In this document: piece by piece, positions 1-6,268 of the stretch
How the letters are laid out: every line of letters begins with the position of its first letter
Position numbering within the stretch: the first letter of the stretch is position 1
Assembly (NCBI GenBank): GCA_003644265.1
Contig: QNBX01000149.1
Coordinates: 1-11,054 of the forward strand
Direction: 5' to 3'
DNA: 11,054 nucleotides
Origin: Planctomycetota bacterium
GTDB lineage: Bacteria; Planctomycetota; B15-G4
The notes under the pieces: generated by a model
What the model was told of the DNA's origin: nothing
Databases searched by the model: none
Seen by the model: the letters and a program-made list of their open reading frames with translations, nothing else
Translations under genes and position numbers: made by a program

Positions 1-65
1 CGCCGCGTGGCGGTCGCCGCGTACACCACTGCCCGCTGACATCATCGCCCACACCGACGCCTCTC

Positions 66-70
66 GAGAG
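66..70 (+). promoter_or_regulatory. Ribosome binding site of the glutaminase gene
   Basis: The purine run GAGAG lies seven bases upstream of the ATG at 78, a normal Shine-Dalgarno distance. It supports this start over an upstream one. The reading frame is open all the way to the left edge, but the upstream codons do not look like protein, and the ATG at 78 is followed directly by a signal peptide. Confidence 0.5.
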
Positions 71-77
71 ATCAGCC

Positions 78-1145
78 ATGCGCCTCACGCTCCCCTCCCT
101 GGCCGCCACGCTGCTCTTGATCGCCGCGGGCTGCGCGGCCAGCCCTCAGCAGGCCGCGACGCAACCCACTCCCGAGCAGCTCGCCCCGCCGCCCGCCGCC
201 TCGCAACAGGACCTGCTTCCCGCCGGCGCCGAGGCGCTGCTGGCCGAACTGCACGCGGCCCTCGCGTCGGTCGACGACGGCGCGGTGGCCGACTACATCC
301 CGCAGCTCGCGCTGGCCGATGCGGAGCACTTCGGCATCGCCATCGTCACGGTGGACGGCCGGGTCTTCACGGTGGGCGACACCGACGTGCCCTTCACCAT
401 CCAGTCCATCGCCAAGCCCTTCGTGTTCGGGCTGGCGCTGCGTGACCACCCGCGCGAGGAGCTGGTGCAGAAGGTCGGCGTCGAGCCCACGGGCCTGCCC
501 TTCAACTCGGTGCTGGGGACCGAGGTGCGCACGCTCAAGACCCAGAACCCGCTGGTGAACCCGGGCGCCATCGCCACCACCAGCCTGATCCAGGGCGCCG
601 ACTCCGCCGAGCAGTACGCGCGCGTCGCGCAGATCATGGACGCCTACGCCGGCGAGAGCCTGGGCTTCGATGAAGCCGTCTATCAGTCGGAGATGGCGTC
701 CAACTCGCGCAACATGGCCCTGGCCTGGCAGCTCGTGAACCAGGGCATCCTCTACGGCGACCCGGAGGACGCGGTGCGGCGCTACACGCGCGCCGGCTGC
801 ATCACGGTGACGGCCCGGACCCTGGCGCAGATGGGCGCCACCCTGGCCAACGGCGGCAGCAACCCGCTCACGGGCGCGCGCGTGCTCGAGCCGCTGCAGG
901 TGGTGGACATGCTCTCGGTCATGAGCATGGCCGGCCTCTACGACTACAGCGGCGAGTGGATGTTCCGCGTGGGCCTGCCCGCCAAGAGCGGCGTGGGCGG
1001 CGGCATCGTCGCGGTGGTGCCGGGCCGCTTCGCCATCGCCACGTTCTCGCCCCCGCTGGACCGCAACGGCAACAGCGTGCGCGGTATCCGGGCCATTACG
1101 GAGCTGTCCCGCCGCTGGGGCCTGCACCTGCTGCTGCCGCGCTGA
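78..1145 (+). CDS. glsA: Glutaminase (GlsA family), predicted lipoprotein
   Basis: This 355-residue protein should hydrolyse L-glutamine to L-glutamate and ammonia. It belongs to the serine-dependent glutaminase family, which has a beta-lactamase-like fold. Family residues are all visible: Ser110 and Lys113 in QSIAKPF (the S-x-x-K nucleophile pair), Asn161 in NPGAI, Glu205, Asn212, Tyr236, Tyr288 and Val306. They sit at a constant offset of 44 from the E. coli GlsA numbering as I recall it (Ser66, Lys69, Asn117, Glu161, Asn168, Tyr192, Tyr244, Val262), so the catalytic domain is complete and without gaps. The extra N-terminus is a signal peptide with a hydrophobic core at residues 8-17 and a lipobox-like AAGC ending in Cys19. 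A Pro/Ala/Gln-rich linker follows, to about residue 48. Known family members are usually cytoplasmic and about 300-310 residues, so export and lipid anchoring are inferred from the N-terminus. The gene is transcribed alone and converges on the channel gene. Confidence 0.95.
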   Translation: MRLTLPSLAATLLLIAAGCAASPQQAATQPTPEQLAPPPAASQQDLLPAGAEALLAELHAALASVDDGAVADYIPQLALADAEHFGIAIVTVDGRVFTVGDTDVPFTIQSIAKPFVFGLALRDHPREELVQKVGVEPTGLPFNSVLGTEVRTLKTQNPLVNPGAIATTSLIQGADSAEQYARVAQIMDAYAGESLGFDEAVYQSEMASNSRNMALAWQLVNQGILYGDPEDAVRRYTRAGCITVTARTLAQMGATLANGGSNPLTGARVLEPLQVVDMLSVMSMAGLYDYSGEWMFRVGLPAKSGVGGGIVAVVPGRFAIATFSPPLDRNGNSVRGIRAITELSRRWGLHLLLPR

Positions 1146-1166
1146 GAGAGGCCGGGGCCGACCGAG

Positions 1167-1183
1167 GCGCGCGCCACGCGCGC
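1167..1183. terminator. GC hairpin between convergent genes
   Basis: A perfect 7-bp inverted repeat (GCGCGCG / CGCGCGC) with a 3-base loop starts 22 bases after the glutaminase stop codon and also lies downstream of the channel gene on the other strand. It has no T-run on either side, so it is not a classical intrinsic terminator. Its position between convergent genes would suit a bidirectional pause or stop site. An alternating GC repeat of this size can also occur by chance in DNA this GC-rich. Confidence 0.3.
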
Positions 1184-1243
1184 TGACGGAGAGCGGTTGC
1201 GCGCTACGACAAACCGGCCGGCCCATGGCGCCACAGGGCGGGC

Positions 1244-2011
1244 TCAGGTCGTGCGCTGCGCCATCGTCCTGGTGACCACGGCGGCCACGCCGACCACCAG
1301 GAAGAGCTGACCCACGATGGCCTCCAGCGTCGCCAGCGACATGGCGATGGGGCTCACGGGCGAGATGTCGCCGTAGCCCAATGTGGTCAGCGTCACGAAG
1401 CTGAAGTAGAAGCGAATGCTGCGGCCGTAGTCCGTCACGACCTGTTCGAGCGCGGGATGAGCGGAGGCCGCCCCGCCGTCCCCTGCGATGGCCGCGGCGG
1501 CGCCGTCGAGCGCCATCGGCGCCGACTCCTCAGCGCCCGAGGGGAAGACGAAGTGTGCCCCCGCGTGGAAGGCCTCGGGGTCCATCCAGAGCACGAGCTC
1601 GTAGAGATTGGCCCAGAGAAACCCCAGCAAGAGATAGACGCACAGGGCGGCGCTCACCGCCGGGGTGCCCAGCAGCTGTCGGCTCAACACGCTGCGCGCC
1701 AGGACGTAGATCATGAAGACGTAGACCGCCGTGCTCATGACCTCACTGCTGCGGGTGTACAGGGTGGTCTCGCTCGGCTCGACAAACGACGTCAGCATGG
1801 CCGGGATTCCCAGCAGGAGCGCGAGCACCCGGAGCCTGCCACGGCTCATGGCCACCATGCAGACCAGCAGCGTGAGGCCGTTTCCAAAGGCCAGCAGGAT
1901 CCCGCCCTGCGCGGGCAGCATCCGGCTGAGCGCGTGCAGCGGAAACAGCATCAGCAGGCACAACAGCAGCACATGGTAGACGCGCGGGTTAGCTTGCCGA
2001 TCGTCGGACAC
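1244..2011 (-). CDS. Six-TM potassium-channel-like protein
   Basis: This 255-residue integral membrane protein carries the potassium selectivity filter TTLGYGD (residues 209-215), just before a last membrane helix (about 224-247). Hydrophobic segments lie at about 11-28, 36-55, 60-77, 92-108, 117-142 and 224-247, giving six helices with a re-entrant pore loop (about 198-215) between the last two. This matches the Ion_trans_2 pore family. The fourth helix shows no regular spacing of arginines, so voltage sensing is unlikely. The chain ends about eight residues after the last helix, so there is no cytoplasmic RCK or cyclic-nucleotide gating domain. An Ala/Gly-rich extracellular segment (about 144-195) is inserted between helix 5 and the pore. 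The start is GTG, chosen because GGGAG lies seven bases upstream. It is the last gene of the minus-strand block, 234 bases after the helicase. Potassium selectivity follows from the filter; the physiological role is unknown. Confidence 0.85.
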   Translation of the reverse strand: MSDDRQANPRVYHVLLLCLLMLFPLHALSRMLPAQGGILLAFGNGLTLLVCMVAMSRGRLRVLALLLGIPAMLTSFVEPSETTLYTRSSEVMSTAVYVFMIYVLARSVLSRQLLGTPAVSAALCVYLLLGFLWANLYELVLWMDPEAFHAGAHFVFPSGAEESAPMALDGAAAAIAGDGGAASAHPALEQVVTDYGRSIRFYFSFVTLTTLGYGDISPVSPIAMSLATLEAIVGQLFLVVGVAAVVTRTMAQRTT

Positions 2012-2018
2012 GGTCGTA

Positions 2019-2023
2019 CTCCC
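2019..2023 (-). promoter_or_regulatory. Ribosome binding site deciding a GTG start
   Basis: On the minus strand, GGGAG lies seven bases before the GTG at 2011-2009. This supports the GTG as the channel gene's start, since no ATG lies near that position in frame. Confidence 0.55.
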
Positions 2024-2058
2024 ACCTGCTGGTCTCAGGACTGCGCGTTGGTTGCTCA

Positions 2059-2082
2059 GGGCCGCGAGCGCCGCGGCGGCCC
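2059..2082 (-). terminator. Possible terminator hairpin after the helicase gene
   Basis: GGGCCGC (2059-2065) and GCGGCCC (2076-2082) form a perfect 7-bp stem around a 10-base loop. It lies 163 bases after the helicase stop and 47 bases before the channel start. No T-run follows on the minus strand. It could be a U-less stop for helicase transcripts, part of the channel leader, or a chance product of GC-rich sequence. Confidence 0.25.
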
Positions 2083-2245
2083 CACGCGATCATGCCCCAA
2101 GGAGGAGGCCGATCCCACCGCAGGCAGGGCTCGACTCGCGCGCATGCCCCTCACCCCGCCGCCCGCCTGCGTCCGAGACGACGCCTGCAGCGCGTGGCTG
2201 GACGCCATGCCCGAGGGACCGCAGCCACGATGTACACCAGCCCGC

Positions 2246-5200
2246 TCAGGCCACCTCGACGCGCCGGCGAGCGTTGGAGGCCACGCGCTCATCGGGGGTG
2301 AGGATGCCGCGCAGGTTGAGCGGATCGGCGGCGGAGACCATGACGGGCGCTCGCTGGGACTCGGAATCGCGCTCACGTCGCACGCGCCGCAGCAGCTCAA
2401 CGGCGCCGGGCAGGGCGTACTGTTCGCCGGCGAAACCCGCGACGAAGCGCCCTCCGCGCACCTCTCCCCGGGCCTCCAGCCGGCGCAGGGCCAGCAGCAC
2501 CGGACGCCAGCTGCCCAACATGCGCTCGCGCTCCAGCAGACGCCGGAAGACCACGCCGTAGCGCCGCAAGAGGGCCCGGGCCACGAAGAAGGCGTCGGGC
2601 TCCTGGCCCCCGCCGCTGCGCTGCAGCAGCGACCAGCGCCCACTGCCGGCGGGGGCTGGCGCGCGTCGCGGGCGGCGCGAGCGACGCCTGCCCAGCAGCT
2701 CGCGCAGGCCGCCGAAACCGTCGCAGCTGGCCAGGCCCAGGCCCACCAGCTGCGCCAGGCCGTCGGCCGCCTGGGCCGGCAGCAGGCCGCTGTGGCGCAA
2801 CAGCTCCTGGGGGAAGCAGGCGCCACGGGCGGCCAGCACCTCGTGCAGCTGCTTGCCGGAGCCGGACACGCTCCAGGCATCGCCGGGATCGGCCAGGGCC
2901 AGCCAGGCGTCCAACTCGTCGCGCGGAAGCAGCGCCAGCGGCGTGCTGCGCACGGCGCCGCTGCCCGTCCCCCACAGCCGGCCCCAGGCCACCCGTCCCG
3001 AGAGGCACAGCTCGTCCAACCAGGCCTGTCGGTAGCCGTGCACCCGCGCCGGCAGGATGGAGCGCTCCCACTCCTGCGCGGGGGCCTCGAAGCCGGCCAG
3101 CTGCTCCACCACGGTCATGACGCCGCCGGGGCCCTCCAGCTGGTGGGCCGGGTCGACGTGGCTCCACACGGCCAGCCCCGCCAGCAGCACGGCGGCCGAG
3201 ACCGGTTCGATCTCGGCGCGCAGCTTGCGCAGGGTGTAGGCGTGGATGCGCGCCAGCAAGCGCCGGTTGCAGAACGCCTGGCGTCCGTCGAGGCGCGTGC
3301 GCAGCAGCTCGCCCTCGGACTCGAGCTGCCGCAACGCGGGGTTGTCTTCGAACACAGGTCCTAGCGCCTCGAGCCGGCCGCGCCAGACCGCGACCTCATC
3401 GCGCGGCGCCTCGCTGGCGAACCAGCGCTCGCCGTCCCGCTGCACGCGCCCGGCCGCGAACAACGTGTCGAGCCAGGACTGCCAGCTGCCCACCTCCGAA
3501 GTGTGCAAGTAGCCCATCCACAGCAGGCACTCGTGCAGCTCCTCGGCGCAAGCCGGCTCGGGCCAGGCCTCGCCGCGCACGCGCTCCACGGCCGCCGGGT
3601 CGAGGGCGCCCAGATCCTGGGCCTGCTCGCCCGCCAGGCCGCGCCGTCGTGACACCGCCTGGGTGCGACGCTCCTCCAGCGGCGCGTCGTCCAGGAAGGC
3701 ATAGGGCTGCGCGTTGAGGATGCCCATGGCCAGGGTCGAGGGCTCGGCGAGATCCACCGCGTGGGTCTCGACCTCGCCCGACACGACGCCGGCCAGCAGC
3801 TCCTGCAGGCCGTCGATGTCCATGGCCTCGTGCAGGCAATCCTCGATGGTCTGGGCCACCACGGGGTGGTCCATGGGCACGGGCAGGTCCCCCGGCGGCA
3901 GGGTCTCGAAGCAGGCCATGACCTGGGGAAAGGCCGCCACCAGCAGGTCGTCGGCGCGCATGCGCAGCAGCGCCGGCGGCACGCGCTTGCCGCCACGGGT
4001 GCGCGGCAGCATGAGCGAGCGGGTCACGTTCCAGCGCCAGCGCGTGGTGAACATCGGCGCCGCCAGCAGCGCCTGAACCAAGGTCTCACGGGCCGTCTTG
4101 GGGTGCAGGAAGCCGAACACCGACTCCAGCGGGAAGCTGTGCTGGGGCCCCAGCGAGAGCAGGATGGCCTCCTCGCTGGCGGCCGCCTGCAGCTCGAAGC
4201 CGAAGCCGCGGCAGAATTTCTTACGCAGGGCCAAGCCGAAGGCGCGGTTGATGCGCCCGCCGAAAGGACAGTGGATCACGAGCTGCATGCCGCCCGTCTC
4301 GTCGAAGAAGCGCTCGGCCACCAGGCGCCGCTGCGTGGGCACCACCCCGAGATCGCGCTGCGACGAGGTCAGATAGGCGTGCAGCTGCTCGGCCGCCGAG
4401 ACCGAGAGCCCCCAGTCCCGCAGCTCCTCGATGGCCGGCGGACGCTCGCGCTGGGCGCCGATCTCGGCCGAGAGCTCGCGCGTACGGGACGGCGCCTCGC
4501 CCAACCAGAAGGGCAGGCTGGGCGGCTCGCCCTGGGCGTCGGCCACGCGCACCGTGCCCGGCTCCAGCTTGAGGATGCGCCAGCTCGTGTTGCCCAGCTG
4601 GAAGATGTCGCCCACGTTGGCCTCGATGGCAAAGTCTTCGTTGAGCGTGCCCACCAGGAGGCCCTCAGGCTCCAGGCGCACCTGGAAGTCGGCCGTGTCG
4701 GGGATGGCGCCGCCCGACGTCAGCGCCGGGATGCGCGCGCGCTTGGTGGCCAGCAGCCGGCCGTTCACGCCGTCGCGGTGCAGCAGCGCCAGACGCCCGC
4801 CGGTGTGCAGGGACACCGCCGCGTCGAAGGCCTCGCGCGTCAGCTCGCGGTAGGGCCAGGCGCGCCGCATGAGCTCGAACAGCGCCTGCTCGTCCCAGTC
4901 CTCGGCCACGCAGGCGGACACCACCTGCTGCAACAGGATGTCGGTGGCGGCGGGTGGCACCGGCGTGGTGTCGAGCTCGGAGCGGCGCAGGGCCGCCAGC
5001 AGCGCGCCGGCCTCGGCCAGCTCGTCCAGGGTCAGCGGGAACAGGCGTCCCTTGGGCACGCGGTCCACGCCGTGCCCGGCGCGCCCCACGCGCTGCAGCG
5101 CCGTGGCGATGGAGCGCGCGCTGCCCACTTGAATGACCAGGTCGACATCACCGATGTCGATGCCCAGCTCCAGCGACGCGGTGGCCACCAGCGCCGAGAG

Positions 5201-6142
5201 CTGGCCCTGCTTGAGGCGCTGCTCGGCGTCGTGGCGCAACTGCTTGGAGAGGCTGCCGTGGTGACAGGCCACGCGCTGCTCGCCCAAGGCGTCGGTCAGG
5301 CGTGCGGCCAGGCGCTCGGCCAGCTTGCGCGTGCCCACGAAGATCAGCGTGGTGCTGTGCTGCTCGATCAACGCCGACATGCGGGTGTAGATGCTGCCCC
5401 AGTGCTCGTTGGAGCAGACCGCGCTGAGCGGATCCTCCGGCACCTCCACCGCCAGGTCGAGCTGTCGCAGGTGCCCCGTGTCGATCAGCGTGGCCGTGCG
5501 GCCGCTGCCCACCAGCAGGCGCCCCACCGAAGCCAGGGGCTTCTGGGTGGCCGAGAGCCCGATGCGCTGCACGCCGCCGGTGAGCGCGTCGAGCCGCTCC
5601 AGGCTCAGGGCCAGGTGGCTGCCGCGCTTGTCCCGCGCCAGGGCGTGGATCTCATCCACGATCACCGTACGCACGTCGGACAGCAGGCCGCGCCCGCCCG
5701 CGCTCGTGAGCAGGATGTAGAGCGACTCCGGCGTGGTCACCAGCACGTGCGGTCGGCGCTTGCGGCGCAGCATGGCCGCGCGCTCGGCCGCGGTCGTGTC
5801 GCCGGTGCGCACGCTCACGCGCACATCCGGCAGGGACGGGTCGCGCTCGCGCAGCTCCGCCAGCGGTCCCGCCAGGTTGCGCTGCACGTCGTTGGAGAGC
5901 GCGCGCAGGGGCGAGATGTAGAGCACCGTGGTGGCGTTGGGCAGCTCGTCACCCTGGCGCAGCAGGCCGTCCAGCGCCCACAGGAACGCGGCCAGGGTCT
6001 TGCCCGTGCCGGTGGGCGCCGCGATCAGCACGTGCCCACCGGCGGCGATGGCCGGCCAGCCCTCAAGCTGCGGCGCCGTCGGCTGCCCCACCCGCTCGGC
6101 AAACCAGCTGGCCACCGTGGGGTGGAAGCGGCTCATGCTCAT
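2246..6142 (-). CDS. lhr: Lhr-family ATP-dependent DNA helicase
   Basis: This 1298-residue superfamily 2 helicase resembles bacterial Lhr, an ATP-driven 3'-to-5' translocase that unwinds DNA and RNA:DNA hybrids and is tied to DNA repair. Motifs in order: Q-motif Gln25; Walker A APTGTGKT (42-49); SPLRAL (77-82); TTPESL (136-141); DEIH box (163-166); SAT (197-199); LIFVGTRK (266-273); motif V ending in LELGIDIGDVDLV (324-336); and QRVGRAGHG (350-358). The Lhr-core winged-helix and beta-barrel region follows, with LPFWLGE (543-549), CPFGGRINRAFGLALRKKF (625-643) and RWRWN (701-705). Residues from about 860 to the end match the bacterial Lhr C-terminal extension, for example RLEALGPVF and AWLDELCLSGRVAWGRL. 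The protein is shorter than E. coli Lhr (about 1538). ATG at 6142 is used; a second in-frame ATG lies at 6136, and neither has a strong ribosome binding site. It sits 126 bases after the sulfatase-fold gene. No partner nuclease or glycosylase gene adjoins it. Confidence 0.93.
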   Translation of the reverse strand: MSMSRFHPTVASWFAERVGQPTAPQLEGWPAIAAGGHVLIAAPTGTGKTLAAFLWALDGLLRQGDELPNATTVLYISPLRALSNDVQRNLAGPLAELRERDPSLPDVRVSVRTGDTTAAERAAMLRRKRRPHVLVTTPESLYILLTSAGGRGLLSDVRTVIVDEIHALARDKRGSHLALSLERLDALTGGVQRIGLSATQKPLASVGRLLVGSGRTATLIDTGHLRQLDLAVEVPEDPLSAVCSNEHWGSIYTRMSALIEQHSTTLIFVGTRKLAERLAARLTDALGEQRVACHHGSLSKQLRHDAEQRLKQGQLSALVATASLELGIDIGDVDLVIQVGSARSIATALQRVGRAGHGVDRVPKGRLFPLTLDELAEAGALLAALRRSELDTTPVPPAATDILLQQVVSACVAEDWDEQALFELMRRAWPYRELTREAFDAAVSLHTGGRLALLHRDGVNGRLLATKRARIPALTSGGAIPDTADFQVRLEPEGLLVGTLNEDFAIEANVGDIFQLGNTSWRILKLEPGTVRVADAQGEPPSLPFWLGEAPSRTRELSAEIGAQRERPPAIEELRDWGLSVSAAEQLHAYLTSSQRDLGVVPTQRRLVAERFFDETGGMQLVIHCPFGGRINRAFGLALRKKFCRGFGFELQAAASEEAILLSLGPQHSFPLESVFGFLHPKTARETLVQALLAAPMFTTRWRWNVTRSLMLPRTRGGKRVPPALLRMRADDLLVAAFPQVMACFETLPPGDLPVPMDHPVVAQTIEDCLHEAMDIDGLQELLAGVVSGEVETHAVDLAEPSTLAMGILNAQPYAFLDDAPLEERRTQAVSRRRGLAGEQAQDLGALDPAAVERVRGEAWPEPACAEELHECLLWMGYLHTSEVGSWQSWLDTLFAAGRVQRDGERWFASEAPRDEVAVWRGRLEALGPVFEDNPALRQLESEGELLRTRLDGRQAFCNRRLLARIHAYTLRKLRAEIEPVSAAVLLAGLAVWSHVDPAHQLEGPGGVMTVVEQLAGFEAPAQEWERSILPARVHGYRQAWLDELCLSGRVAWGRLWGTGSGAVRSTPLALLPRDELDAWLALADPGDAWSVSGSGKQLHEVLAARGACFPQELLRHSGLLPAQAADGLAQLVGLGLASCDGFGGLRELLGRRRSRRPRRAPAPAGSGRWSLLQRSGGGQEPDAFFVARALLRRYGVVFRRLLERERMLGSWRPVLLALRRLEARGEVRGGRFVAGFAGEQYALPGAVELLRRVRRERDSESQRAPVMVSAADPLNLRGILTPDERVASNARRRVEVA

Positions 6143-6169
6143 GGCGCCATCTTGCCCCGCGTGGCCAGA

Positions 6170-6186
6170 CCTCGCCAGCCGCGAGG
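6170..6186 (-). promoter_or_regulatory. Hairpin in the helicase leader
   Basis: CCTCGC (6170-6175) and GCGAGG (6181-6186) form a 6-bp stem around a 5-base loop. It ends 27 bases upstream of the helicase ATG on the minus strand, within the 126-base gap after the sulfatase-fold gene. It has no T-run. It may be a weak leader structure or chance, and no ligand-binding fold is recognisable. Confidence 0.2.
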
Positions 6187-6268
6187 CTGTGGCGTCCCGC
6201 GCTGGGCGCAGAACCCGGGCCGCCGCGCTAGCCCGCGCGAGCCCAACGGCACCCGCGGCCCCGGGCCC

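Larger units (their letters stand above)
2012..2245. other. Non-coding gap between helicase and channel genes
   Basis: This 234-base stretch lies between the stop of the helicase gene and the GTG of the channel gene, both on the minus strand. I find no recognisable protein in any frame, no tRNA and no clear -35/-10 pair. It holds the channel gene's ribosome binding site and one GC-rich inverted repeat (2059-2082). It is the longest gap within the minus-strand block, so a separate promoter for the channel gene is possible, but none can be pointed to. Confidence 0.6.

Noticed and set aside
1..39. Possible last 12 codons and TGA of an upstream plus-strand gene (RRVAVAAYTTAR).
   Set aside because: Codon third positions look coding-like, but the stretch is too short to identify or to separate from chance.
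1214..1223. Overlapping CCGGCCGG and GGCCGGCC palindromes near the end of the channel gene.
   Set aside because: Short GC palindromes are expected by chance in this composition, and nothing around them suggests a binding or attachment site.
72..1226. Long minus-strand frame opposite the glutaminase gene.
   Set aside because: The plus-strand protein has every glutaminase active-site residue. The minus-strand product is a low-complexity Arg/His/Gly/Ala sequence with no recognisable feature.
2012..2245. Possible small gene in the gap between helicase and channel.
   Set aside because: Frames here are short, Arg/Pro/Ala-rich, and lack both a ribosome binding site and any recognisable protein character.
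2246..6142. Lhr-type helicase together with a dynamin read as an anti-phage defence island.
   Set aside because: The helicase has the standard housekeeping Lhr architecture. No nuclease, methyltransferase, toxin, reverse transcriptase or mobile gene lies nearby, and the dynamin is separated from it by an unrelated envelope enzyme.
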